From Symbiodinium natans (taxonomy: Eukaryota > Sar > Dinophyceae > Suessiales > Symbiodiniaceae), in the NCBI GenBank assembly GCA_905221605.1, contig CAJNDS010001569.1, forward strand, positions 599,451 to 663,450: a stretch of DNA of 64,000 bases. Direction: 5' to 3'. The stretch's first letter is position 1. Each line of letters opens with the position of its first letter. The translations under genes and the position numbers were made by a program. Below the pieces are notes generated by a model that saw only the letters and a list, made by a program, of their open reading frames with translations, was not told where the DNA came from and searched no databases. This document shows positions 46,901 to 60,657 of this stretch, in pieces.

Positions 46901-47621
46901 TTCTCCTAGGCAACCTAGAAAGGGAATCTTAGGCCAGCTCTAAGCTCGCAGACCCGAAGCTTCCCTCAATCTCAGGCCGGGGGTTCTTCCATTCGGAATT
47001 TCGGTGAGCTAATTTTAACTCTACGCGACCCGCCTCGGCCTGGGCCTGCGCAGGGGCGAGGCAACACAAGCCGGAAATTTGTAACACGCAGGCTCAGGTA
47101 TAAAGACCAGGCGGTCCAAATGTGGGAGTGGTAAAGCAAGACACCCCGCATGTGGTGAGTGGTAAGACAATGAAGATTAAGCCTTCCGGGAAATCCGCTA
47201 AAGCAGGGGGTTTGATCGGCGGGAAGGGTGGGGGGAGTGCTTCCCAACTGACGTCCGCTCCCGGACACGTGTTGTCGGCTCAATGTACAACTCACATCCA
47301 CCCTCTGAAGACCTACTACGAACGGCCACTACCACCTGAAGAGGGAAGGCCTTGCTTCGCTCAACATGCGACTTTGCCCCAAGGATCTGTATCCCAACCT
47401 CATGGACTACGTCTCCGTCAAGTTGGTCAACACAGGCCATGAGGGTGAAGTCGGGTTTAGGGTTTCGGGTTTAGGATTTAGGGTTTAGGGTTTAGGGTTC
47501 AGGGCTTTAGAAACCTCAGAGCCCTTGAGACCCTAGAAACCCTACAGACCCCAAACAACTCCCACTCCCATACCTGTCTGGCAGTCCGAATTCTGTGGGA
47601 TACTGCCCCCCCCCCCCCCCC

Positions 47622-47667
<46 letters not shown>

Positions 47668-50600
47668 AGCAATCATAACAAGATGAGGCCCAACCAAGTA
47701 AAAACCAAGGCCCAACCAAGGCCTGTTGGTGTAGATGCGGGGCGGAGGGGGGGACCTCTAAAACCCTCAACCCTAACCCGAAGCCCAATCCTGAAGGTAT
47801 GGCTTTGAGCCAAGCAATCACCGCGCTGAGAGGCGACTTCCTGCTGTCCACCTATGACCGTGGCATCTCGCAGAAGTGCATCGAGATCTTCGAGGACAAA
47901 GGCAGAGGGTTTCGAACTTCAGTGGGAGTCTTTTGGGGTTCAGGGTTCAGGGTTTAGGGTTTAGGGTTTAGGGTTTTAGGTTTTAGGGTTTAGGGTTTAG
48001 GGTTTGGGGTTTAGGTTTCTTTTCTGGTTGAGTGCTAAAACCTGTCGTCTGAGACCCCTGGACACCTTCCTGATTCCTCAACCCTGAAAGTTGCTAGAAA
48101 TTGAAAGGGCAGTTTGGGCTGCCATCTGAATCGATGGATCCATGTTTAGGGTGTAGGGTTTAGGGTTGTGGGGTTTATCTGGGGTTAGGGCAGGGCTTGG
48201 GGGCTAGGGCTTATATGGGCAACATCGTCTCCAGCACGGCTTCATCATTGAACCCTGGCTTATGAACAATTTTGGGCATGGTTGCAGGGCAACCCTAAAC
48301 CCTAAACCCTAAACCCTAAACCCCAAACCCTAAACCCTAAACCCTAAACCTTCAGCCTTACTACAGAACTAGGGTTCAGGGGTTTTCAGACTCTGATACT
48401 CAACCTTTCCCAGGTGTGGAAGTCATGGCGGGCTACCGCGTCACAGAGATCACCAAGAAGGACAGCCTTCGGGTATTTTTAGGGTTGTTGGTTTAGGGTT
48501 TTGGGGTTGAGGGTTTAGGATTGAGGGTTTTGGGCTTAGGATTTCGGATTTTGGGTTTAGGATTTAAGGCTTCGGGTTTAGGATTTCGGCTTTTGGGTTT
48601 ATAGGATTTAGGGATTCGGGTCTAGGATTTTGGGCTGCAGCTTCATTAAGAAGTTGAGGGTTGAGGGAGTTTGGGGTTTGAGGAGCTTGCGGAGTTGAGC
48701 GTTTAGTTCAGGGGCCCACTCCGGCTCCGTAATCGACAGATCGGTGAAGTGCGGCTCCGAAATTCGAAGCAGCCCCTAAAGCCGATACTTAACACAGGAG
48801 ATCCTTATGAAGCAGAAGGACGGGGAGTCAATGTGGGGTCCTCAGCACCTTTGGGAGAGTTTAAGAATTGGCTCAGGCTCTTGGGGTTGAGCTGTCAAGG
48901 GCAAAGTTCCGGGTCAACCCTACAGCCTGAATACTCAGCAACTTCAGAAAAAAAAACCTAAACCCTAAACCTAAACCCCGAAAGGCACAACTCATCTGAT
49001 GGGGGGCCTCCCCAGAAGCATACAACATCAGTCTTGGATCCCCAGCGTTGCTTCTGGGATGTGCTAAATTCAGGAGTTTTGGGGGTCTAGGGTTTAGGGG
49101 TTTATAGGGCTTATAGGTTTTACAGGTTGAAGTTGCGAGCTGCACCAACTTCTGGGGGCTTTCGTTGATTTCGGGGCCCCTTGTGGGGTCTCTACTCTAC
49201 CAGCAGGAGATGCAGTACATTCCTGATTCTTTATAGGGCGCCGAAGAAGGGCACCGACGACGGGCGCCGAAGAAGGGCCCCTGAAAGGATGAATGAATTT
49301 GGGTGGTTGTCAAAATCATGTTCCCTTTGGGGGCACCTAATATTTAGGGTACCCCAAAAGGAATCATAATTTGGACAGCCACCCATATGCTGAATACTAC
49401 AGCGGCATGACCCTAAATCCGAAACCCTAAACCTAAACCCTAAACCCTAAACCGCATGGTCGGGGTGTACCGGCGTCGCGGAGCAGGGCAGCGCAGCGGC
49501 GCAACGGCGCGAAGCTGTCCTCGTGCGCAGATCCCGCCTGTGGGGATATACAAGCATATGTACAAATCGACCTATGTTTGCTATACGTGTATATGTATAT
49601 ATACATATATTTATTTGTATTTATATTTATTTATTTATTTGTTTGTATTTATTTATTTATTTGTTTATGTATATATGCTCAGAGTACGCCGTCCCCACCC
49701 CCCACCTCCATAGTTCCCGCCCCCCCCCCCCCCCCCCCTCCCCCCCTCAACCCCCTGTGGTGTGGTGTGAGGTTTAGGGTTTTGGGTTTCGGGTTTGGGA
49801 TTTAGCTTTTGGGATTAGCGTTTATGCTAGGGTTCAGGGTTTGGGGGTTGGGGTTCGAAATTTGCGTTTTCGGGTTTAGGGTTTGGGGTCTGGGGTTGAG
49901 GTTTTTGGGGTTTAGGGTTTGGGCAAAGAGTTTAAGGTGTAGGGTTTAAGGCTTGGGGTGTTGGAGGGGGTGAGGATACCATTGCCACGAACCGCGAACC
50001 TCCTATATAGATATTTATTTATCTATTTTTTTATTTATTCATTTATTTATTTATCTCTCTCTCTCTCTCTCTCTTTCTCTCTTTGTCTTTCTGAATCAAC
50101 AGCCACACCCGAGGTCGCTCGAGTATGGATGCTACCTGGCTTACGTGGAGAAGGGAAGCCTTGTGAGCTTGCCCCCAGCAATACCCTTGATCCTTCCTGC
50201 CTCTTACTACTGGTAGGTAATTTGTGGAATAAGGGGCCCTATATCGTGACCTTAAGAGGAAGAGGGAGATGTCAGGTACCTAGCTCCTCATTTAGAACTA
50301 CGTAGCAGGGTTCCCTTTCGTTTAGGGTTGTCATCAGTCCTTGCCCTGCTCTTCGCAGCATCAGAGCTTTCTGAGGGTGAATAAGAGACTCAAGCCCTAA
50401 ACCCTAAACCCGAAACCCTAAACCCGAAACCCTAAACCCTAAACCCTAAACCCGGAGTTAACGGGATCCTTGGCGTGACACCATACGCGCTGCTGGATGG
50501 CAACACTCTTTGAAGCTGGGGAAGGGGCAGGGTTTAGGCTTCAGGGTATAAAGACTACCATCGCAACCTCAAACCCTACACCCTACACCCTGACAAAGTG

Positions 50601-53600
50601 CAGAATGCAGGGTCTAGGGGTTATGCGCATGCCTTGGCAGAGGCGTCGTTTGGGCGGCGGGAATCCGGCAGAATGAGCTGACCAGCCAGCTCAAGGAGCC
50701 CAGCTGTGCTGATGGATTAATAGGAGTTATACGAAAGCATAGAATTGCCAATAGAACATTAAAGTAATGAAATAACACAATAACAGAATATGATGTTGCT
50801 ATTTGAGTTTGGCCTTGATAGCTGTTCCCGAGTTGCATTGTGGACACCACAGGAAGGCTTAAGGTTTAGGGCTTAGGGTTTAGGGTTTAGGGTGTAGGGT
50901 TTAGACAAACTTCTGGAAAACAGCATGTAGGGTTTTGGGGGGCACACATGCAGCTGGAGCATCCTTGTCGATGCAAGTAAGCACTGACAAGCATAGAATG
51001 ACCATCTTAGGTTGATGGTATGTAAGCTTCGAGCACGAGTCCTAGGAGGGAAGATCTCACAAAGCCGGGCCTTAGTCCCTGAATCCCAACTCCTGGAACC
51101 GCAACACGATAGAGGCCGATCACTAGATGCCTCAAAGCAGCTCCGCTCATGTTTTTTTGAACTTGAATCTCCAAGGACTCTCTCATCAAGCTCAATGAGG
51201 GCGTTTCGGACGGAAACGTGTGGCTTGGCTGGCCTGGCTTCGCTGAGAAATGGGGCTTGAAGACTTGGGGGTCGGGCCCTTTATGGTTTGCGGCCCAGTT
51301 TGGAGGGCCAGCGAGATAACCCTGGTCTGCAAGCAGCTGCTTGTCTGAACTAAATAATGTTACGCATGATTTAAACAAGTCGCTTGGATAGATAACAACT
51401 TACCCTCTCTGTATCTGCGGGCCCCTGGTTTTGAGATTTCCCCAAATAGGGATACCCCTTTGGTACCTCCAAAAAGAATGGAATCTCCTTAAAGGGACCC
51501 CCCAAAAAGGTACCCCTATCTTCGGAAACCCCCACATGAGAATACGGAGCAGAAACAGGCGTCATGGCAGGTGGTAGACCGACGTGGGTATGCTATAGCC
51601 TTAGCTGGCAGGCAGGTGGTAGTCTACTTGTGGGAGTGACGGAAGCAGAAGCAGTATACCCGTCCTTGTCCATCACCGCGACAGTGGGAAGATGACGTAC
51701 ATCCCAGGAACATCCTCAAGACGCAAGCCAACGGCATCATCACCGATGACTGGCTCCAGGTGCAGACCGGGCCAGCGTTGGCGTCAAGCATCAATGTGGA
51801 GGGCCAATGTTTGGAGTTTAGGGCTTCCGGTGTGTGAGCACCAGGTTTGAAGGTAGTTGAAGACTTGTTCGAGTTTTTCTTGCTTGGTTTTGTTTTTCTA
51901 AGTTGGGGTCGCGTTGTGCGTACCATTTCACGCGGACCTTCAAGCAAAGATTGTCAAGCAAAGTTTACGGGCATGGGGCTTACGGATCCGAAACTCGAGG
52001 CCCTAGACCTGAATCCAAAACACTAACCCAGAATACTCCCCTACCCTTCAAAAGCTCGGGTGGTGGGAGTATCCAACCTGTAGCACCGAAACCCTGCACC
52101 CTGTTTTCTCACCCCTAAACCCAAAGAGCTCACTACCCACTTGCCAGTGAAGTTCAGAGGTGCGCGGAAGTGGTGGCTCCATCTACGCGCCTCTAGTGGC
52201 AGACGGTTATGTTTGAAGGCTCACAGGTGCAAAATGGGTAGGGGATTTAGGATTTAGGGTTTAGGGTTTAGGGTTTAGGGTTTAGGGTTTAGGGTTTAGG
52301 GTTTAGGGTTGCCAAGAGCAGCTACAAATCCCCCAGGACCGCAGCTACCAAGAAGGAACCCTGGAAGACTGAAACCAAAACATGAAGAGGGCTCCCCTGT
52401 AGTTTCTTCTGATCGCCTCTTTGACCCAAACCTGGCAACCCTGATCCCCAATGTAACTTAATCGTAATGTACACATGTGATATACCACCTGATTTTCAAT
52501 ATAGTAATATAATACACAGGATGTGTATAGTACAGGACATATCATATCATATACATTTATATATAGTTTTTTGTTTATGAATTTTGCGTTCAGGGCTTGA
52601 GACTCACAGCGAGTGAGCTAAGGCACTCGGCGATGCCGCCAGCGTCCGCCACGAGCGAACGTCTCCCTACGCGGATCAGCCCCCTCTCCTTGCAATTGGG
52701 GAACATGAGACACTGGAGCCCCCTGTAGATCCTAAACCCTAAGTCCTATAAACCCCAAACCCTAAACCACAAAATGCCCGCCTATTTTAAAAAGGGTTAG
52801 CAGTCTTCATTGAATTCCTATAGACCCTGAAAGCAAGAACGGAAAGCTTAGGGGCTCGGGGATCCAGGGGTCTAAGGGTTTAAGGTTTAGGGTTAACTCC
52901 GCAGCACGAAGACTCGGCAAGCTTGGCGCCCCCTTGTCCGAGATGGAAGTAATTTCCCCCACTCGCCCGGCCAGCAAGACCACTTCTTGCCCCAATTCTG
53001 TTGGAGTTGGAAGTGCCCCTTTGCCAGAAGAGCACCTGTTTCCCAGGGTGTGGGTGTGTGTGTGTGTGTGCAATGACACAAGCAACCCTTCAACACGTTG
53101 GTTTTGCAGGGAGGTTCATCGATCCCGAAAACCCTAGAGTTCTAGGTTCAGGTTTGGGGTTTATCTTTACGTTCTAAGCCCTAACCCCTGTACACAGTTT
53201 CCAGCCTTCCTCCTCCCCCCGCCCCCCCTCCCCCGTGTCAAGCCTTTTGACATACTTCATGCTTCACCACATCTAGGGCTTTGTAACGTTAAAACAAGCC
53301 CTTCGTCGCATTTAGGGTTGTTTTAACGTTAGAAAAACCCTAAACCCTAAACCCTAAACCCCAAACCCTAAACCCTAAACCCTAAACCCTCCGTTCCTCA
53401 CCACAACGAGGCTCTTCCAGGCCGCAGACCTCGACAAGTCGGGCGACCTGACCCTGACAGAGCTGAGGGACCTCTTTCAGGCAGGTCGACTCGGGGTCTT
53501 CACTTTATTACGAATTTCTCTTAAGAAGCCTTCCCCCTCAAACATGAAAAATGATCCTCCTTAGAAGGGCAAGATAGGGATTTTGTTCTATTTTTGGTTT

Positions 53601-56600
53601 TTGGGTGGTTCTTAAGAAAAGTAGCAGTATAGTTTTTGTTTGCTTGCCGGGATTTGGGTAGCGCTGCAGCGCAGCACGTCGGGGCAATTTGTACTTCCAT
53701 GTGGCCCCCCAACAGTCCCCCGAAGTGGCTCTCTTGGACTGAGCCGTTCTAAGAATCATTCAACATACCCCAAACCCATACCACTTAACCTATAAAAGGA
53801 GACTATATGGAAGGAACTTCCCATATCCCTTAATGTCTTTTAAGGGTTACGCCCCAAGGGTGTTGAATACTTCGTAGAGCCTTCGTCTTGAGATTCTGCA
53901 CTGGCCAGCCAGTTTCCGTCCGGCTGCTCTCACCTAGACAAAAGTGGAAGCTGCCCCGCAACACAGAAGGTAAATCCATCCTACAGCCTAAACCCCTCAA
54001 GCCTGGATCCCCAACCCTGAACCCTAAACCCTATAGCCTCCTAAGCTCCTAAGCCTCACACCAGCAGGGCGCCTCGGATGAGTTCCCGCAGCTGGAAGAG
54101 TACGCCCAGTACTTGTCTGCCGCCGTGGAGGACACCCCGAAGATTACTGTGAGTTTGAAATGAGGGAATGAGGCAATGGGTTTAGGGTTTAGGAGGAATG
54201 GGCGCTATATAGTCCCTTAAAGGGTGTATATAGGGCCCTAATTTCCTCATTCCCTGCCAACCAACAGTAGGGAAGATGATGGCTTTATCACAGTTAGGTT
54301 TTGGGTTTGGGTTTTTGGGTAAGATGGGGCTTCTGCCCTGAGCTAGAACCCCCTTTGCAGAGAAACCTTTTTTGAAATTGGGCCCCAAGAAGGCCGGCAA
54401 GTATTCGACAGCACACGCCTCGGGCTTGTCGTTTGGGCCTAGGTGTGAAGTGATGAAGGTTCTTAACCTCTGCTTAAATACCCGCTCAGGGTTCCTATTT
54501 GAATATGAAGCCTTCTTAAGGCCCATCAACGCCGTAAACCCTATAAAACCTGCCCTTAAGCCCCATGTCTCTACCAACTGCAGGGTTTGTAGGGGGAAGA
54601 CACCCAGAAAGTCAAAAACCCCAAGCGCAGTTGCTATGAACACCGTTTCTCTGCTTCGAGCCTTGGGGTTTTGACTTAGCCCTCCTTTTTAAGTACAAGT
54701 AGGTGCGTGGAGAGTAGTCAGGACGAGTTAGGGCTTGAGTGCCATGGGCCTGAAGGGTGCCAAGTTGATCGGTTTAGGGTCTAAGGGTTTGGAGTTGGGC
54801 GCCTGCGGTTTTGGAGCGATGGATTCAGGCTTCTGTGCCGAAATCCCACACAAGTCCGACATTCCCCAAAAATCCCGAAGCCCCCCAAGCCACAAAGACA
54901 TGATAGTTCTTGGTAGTTGTTCAAAATACTTGTCCCCAAAATAATGCGTATGCCAGGTTCCCTTTCAGGAAGGATTCCGCTTTGAACTAAAGGGAACCAA
55001 CTTAAACCTTGCAACCCTAAACCTCAAGGACCCTAAACCCCCTCATCCCCCCACCTGACCCCGAAACGCCCTCATCCCCCCATCTAAACCTCCCCTTATC
55101 CCCAGGACGAGGGCCCTCGGGTCAACGCCATCGCCAAGGTCTTTGGAGCAGCCTTGGAACGCTCGGAGCTAAGGGCTTTTGGTTTTTGTTGTTTAGGGTT
55201 TTGGGGTTTGTGTGAGGTTTATAGGGTTAAGGGATTGGGGCTCGAATTTGTCTTGAGGGTTTTTAGGTGTTCAGCAGCTTAACGTTAACATTCGGGGTAT
55301 ATGGCTTAGGGTGCGGTTTGGGGTTGGGGTCTACCAGAACCCCCCCCCAACTGCCTTCCATCATTCTGCAAGCGCCCTACGACCCCTGTCAAAGGTGGTT
55401 TGGGTCGAATATAGGGGTCGGACTAGTTACTACTTGTATTCCCGTATGGTTACTTCATATGAGTTTATTAAATGTACTATGAGTTACTATGATAATCCCC
55501 AAAACTCTGTTCTAATTATTCAGGCCGCTAGATTCGGCGGTTGGGCGCGGCTTTAGTCTTCGGGGTTGGCTCGCGTCTTGCGCAGGGCTTTGCCCGCAAA
55601 AGATCATGTCGTGGAGGGAGCCATTTGCTCCATTTCGCAGTTACCTTCTTTGAAAGACTTCGATCTTTCTAGAGTACCTCATGTTCGTTCTTCGCAGCTG
55701 TAGCGGATACACATTGTTGAATGTGCCTTCCCTTCTGCCAGGCCTCCTTCGATTTCGCCACGCTGTTCTCGCAAACCATAAACATGCCCTAGACCCTCAA
55801 ACCTTAAGCCCCCTAAACCCTCAGAGGGTGTATCCACCGAAGCTGTATCCACAGCAGCAAAGCTGAATTTCAAGATGATGTTCTCAGCCGCTGCTCTTGC
55901 CCACTTCCTTCTTTTATGGGGCTGGGCTCGATTTTACGGACTCGGGCAGCTTTCGAAAGGAATAGCCCTACCCCAAAATTCATTTCCTCAAGCCCTAGCC
56001 CAACCCTGAATTGCCTTCAGTTTTCTTAAATCCTAGACCCTCTAATCCCCGAAGTCCCTCAGAGGTTTGCATCCCCGAAACCCCAAGCCATCGAACCCAG
56101 AGCCCCCACACTTGAATCGCAATGTCCTGCGTGCTTCCTGCTCTTGTGCCAAGGTGAGCGACAAGCCTGGAAGAAGGCTTGGGTTTAGGGTTTAGGGTTT
56201 AGGGGTTTAGGGTCTAGGGTTTAGGGTTGAGTTTGTAGGGTTTAGGGTTCATTCCTGAATCCTCAGACTCAAACCCATCACCCGAAATCGCCTAAGCCTT
56301 AACCCTAAATAGCACCAAAACCTGAAAACCTGAACCCGACACTGTTGAGCCTACGCCATTCCTTCCTCCTACACCCCAAGCCCAAAACCGTCCTTAAATC
56401 CCTCTTCTGGGAAAGTTCGACCACCCGAGTGCTTCATGTTTTGTTTATCATGGGCTCATGTTACAAAAACACGCCCTGTTGAATGTAGGGCACCCGCAAT
56501 AGGCTCACGATTGGAAGGTTCATTGCTCGGTATAACGGACGTTTGCAAGTAGGGTAAGTGAAGTTACAGAACTGATTCTGATCCTATTGGTGTACTTATA

Positions 56601-58219
56601 AACATATTTAAACAACTACCAATGAACCACAAACTACCAATGACCCTAAACCCTAAACCCTAAACCCTAAACCCTAAACCCTAAACCCTAAACCCTAAAC
56701 CCTAAACCCTAAACCCTAAACCCCTCGAAGAGTTCGGGGTTTAATGCTGGCAGCTTCAAGCTCCGGTTTTGTTGGGAAGCCCAGGGTTCACAAAAGCCCT
56801 AAACCCTCAAACCTAACCCCGTTAGGGGTACGCCCCAGGGTTTAGGGTTTAGGGTTTTGGGTTTAAGGTTTAGGGTTTAGGCTGATGTACACCCTAGGGT
56901 TGAGGGGCTTGGGGGCCAAGAGTTTAACGCTTTAGGGTTTCGGGGGCGGGGGCTTAGGGTGTGTCAGGTTTTGGGAGTCCACCCCCGCAGCCCAGAGCAC
57001 CTAGCGCAGCGTAAGCCCACTCACTGGCGAAGCGAGGCAAAAGAGCTCGTCTCGCAGCGGGCCTCGGATCGGACCAAGAGGCATCCTGGTGTTCAGTGTT
57101 TCGGGTTTGGGGCTTAAACCCTAAACTCTAAGCCCTAAACCCTACACCCCAAACCCTAGGGTGGCTTGCACCCTTTGGAGGCTTAGGTTTAGGGTTTTTG
57201 GGTGTTTGGGGCCTTGGGTTTAGGGCCGCTGGACCTACTCAAGACAACCCCTTCCGTCGGCCACATCCCTTTCACTACAAAAAAAATTGATAGCCCTAGT
57301 TAAACCCCGGGGTTTATACAAGGGTTCCGGTAGGTATCGGCCTTGAGGATTCGCGGTTTGGGGCTCGTCCGTGGGCCAACAAACCTAAGCCCCAAGGGGC
57401 TTAGTAGGTAGGTTACATGAGGCTCAGGGTTTAGAAAGTTTAGTATGGTTGTAGGGCTTGTATTTCTTGTATTTCTGTTAGTGGTGAGCGTATATCGGGC
57501 TCCCAAAAGATGTTGGTGAGTGTCCGTTGAATGGGGCGTTTCATGATGCGCGAGGATGCCGACTATTCCATTATTCGGTGTTTTTCCTCCCTAACCCCAG
57601 AAAGGGCACCTTAGCTTTAGATTTCTAAGCAACCTGGTGTTGGGTATTGTGTCACGATGGTATGCTTTCTCAAGCCTTAGGACATCTAAGTTACCTTTCG
57701 GCACCCTGCTCTGGCACTAAACGCAAACCCTACAATGTCGGCACCTCTGCAGATTGGGGCCCCCCCTTCCTTCCTTGGCTTGCAGCGTTCGCTCGCTTTG
57801 TGCTGGGTGTATTACCCACAGCCGATGACAATCTTGAAACTAAACCAACCGAACCAACAACCGTGAAACCAGACCCAAAGCCAAACGGAGACCTCAGCCC
57901 CGGCAAAGGCAACCCCAGAACGAACACGAGGGAAGCCCGGAACCGAAACCCAACAAACCCAAACCAGCCACAGAAGCCCAGGGCAGCTCAGGGCGACGGC
58001 CAGCCGAAACCCGGGGCTAAAAGCTTGAAGCCGAGACGCCTTGGGGCTCCCCCCCCATATATACCCCAAAAGGAGTTTAGGGTTCAGGGCTGTCTAGGGT
58101 CGGAAAACCCCATGTTGCTCTGAGCTTACACCCTGCCCCCTGCCGAACTTGCATCCGCACAGTTCCTGAAAGGAAGGGGACCGCCGCAGTCGAGGAGGCA
58201 GCTTGCTTTTTTTTTTTTT

Positions 58220-58250
<31 letters not shown>

Positions 58251-60624
58251 GACACATATTGGGGATTGATGGTTTAGTGCCCTAGGGCCTTAGGGTCGAG
58301 GGCCCAGGTTTGGATTCAAGAGTTAAAAGGTTCGCTCGTTTCGGGGAGCTGCCTTTAAGCCTTTGAGGAATCAGTCTGTTTATCTCCATGTTCAAGCATT
58401 CAAGCAGGACGAGTCGCAAACTGGTGAGGGCATTGGCAAGGCAGAACTCAGAGTCCTGATTTCTCTTCTCGCTGTTGATCGCATGTTATATTCTCAAAGA
58501 GTCTGAATCATTTTAGAAGTGTTGCGCGGTTGTTTGTTCATTGAGGCAAAGAGCCCGAATCTTACACCCCTGAAGCCCCAGCAGCCATCCCTCCCTCCGT
58601 CGGGTAGTAGTATATGAAGATTTGATAAAACATGACAAAAATCATACTCATCATAATCATACTAGTATAGTCATACAAATCCGTAAGCCCTGTCCTCCCC
58701 CAAGGATTTCACGGAGGCCGATGCCAATAAGAACAAAGTCTTCGACCTCGAGGACAGGTTGAGGAAGGTGACTTACCACTAAAAAATATCCATCAAAACA
58801 ACAATCAAAACAATAGTAATGATGACAATGAGGATCTGGTGGGGCGAAGGTGCACCGGTTGGATGTCGAGGGCCACTATCCCAGGATCTTGGATCCCCCC
58901 AAGTCTTGGGGAACCCTAAGCCCTAAACCCTAAACCGTAAACCCTAAACTCGAATGGTTGGGTTGAGGGTTTAAGGTTCAGGGTTTAGGGAAACATCTTG
59001 GGGGGCGCAGCCAAGGGCCCCGAAAGCTGAAAGGGGCCTGGAAAGTTGAAGTCGGTGTCTGGGGCCTGCAATTCAGCTGGTGGGGGGGGGGGGGGGGGGG
59101 GGGTGTTCCCAGACCACAAGGGCTTTAGGGTTGAGGGTTTGAGGATTCACGTTTTGTTATAAGTACCTTACCCCCCCCCCCCCAAAAAAAAAAAGGACTG
59201 ATTCGTCTGAGTCGTGGTTGCTTCCCAACTAAGCACTGCTCAAGACCCCAAGCAGGACTTAAACCCTTAAACGCGAACCCCGAAACCCTAAACTACTCAT
59301 GAACCTCCAAGTAGCAGATGATTTAGGGTTTAGGGTTTAGGGTTTAGGGTTTAGGGTTTAGGGTTTAGGGCTCCAGGAGTTCAAGGGCCTGCTGGAGCGC
59401 ATCGATAGCAACCTCCAGCCTTTCCCGCCCACCGCTCAGGCCAAGCTCTGCGGCTTCAGGGCTTCAGGGCTTCAGGGGTTTAGGGGTTCAGAGTTTAGGG
59501 TTTGGGGTTTAGGGTTTAGGGTTTAGGATTTAGGGTTTAGGGTTTAGGGTTTAGGGCTGGGGTTTAGCTTCTTCAGGGGTTCAGTGGTTTGGGGGCTTTA
59601 GGCTTTAGGGTTTTAGGGCTTTAGGGCTCTAGGGCTCCAGGGCTTTAGTAGGCCTTTAGGGTTTAGGGCTTTAAGGGTTCTAAGGATTTTAAGGGTGTTA
59701 AGGGTTTAGAGGTTTAGGAGTGTAGGGTTTCAGGGGTCTGGGGTTTTTGTTTAGAGGTTCAGGGGTTTGGGGTTTGGGGGTTTAGGGGTGGTGCAGGGAT
59801 CAGGTTGGGATAAGCTTTGGGGATCGTACCCCCACCCCCCCCCCGCACGCCCAGAGTGCCAAAGGCAGAGACCATTTTTGTCCCTGCGAAGCTGATCCCT
59901 TTTCGCCATTGCGAAGGGACTCCACTATTGTTTCCTTTTTCGACTAAAGCCTCCAGTTTAGGGCTTGGGGTTTATGCTCTTTCAACCCACCAGTCTGTAC
60001 ATCCGAAACATGTTGGCATGGTGAAGACTAGCGCTGCGATGTAGCTTGAGATTGCGTGGCCAAAAGTTTTTACAGGCACGTCCCGCAGCTGCAATGCAGG
60101 AGCCTAGCTAATTTATGAACATAAGACTACCCATATTTAGCATAGACTACCAGGCATTTTATGTAGGGTCTTGACAATGTTCCACTACGTGGGATCCCTG
60201 TCGGAGCCTAAACCCTAAACCTAAAGCGCCCTAAACATCTCCGGCACAGGTGGCCGCCCAACAAGGCCGGAGTCGGGGTAGTTCAGGGTGCGAAACGCCG
60301 AGTTTACAGGCGTGCGTTCGAGGGTTCGCTGTCAATGCTGCTTGGGAATGTGGGTTCAGGTTCACGAGGACATACGGAATGCAGGTTTGTGCGGATTTTG
60401 TTTCGTTGTAGGGAGCCCGTCGTGGCCGCACCACCAGCAGGCAAGTACTTGGCCGGTCTGTTCGACAAGGCCTGCGCTCAGGGTTTGGGAGTCTGACAGA
60501 GGTTTAGGGTTTAGGGTCGTGTTTCGGATTTAAGGCGGCGTAAGTGTGTTTGACTGAGGGTTTGGAGTCAGAGCGTCGCGGCTTGGGGTTTCAACTGCTC
60601 CAATAGACCGCATGTGCCTGCTAT

Positions 60625-60657
<33 letters not shown>

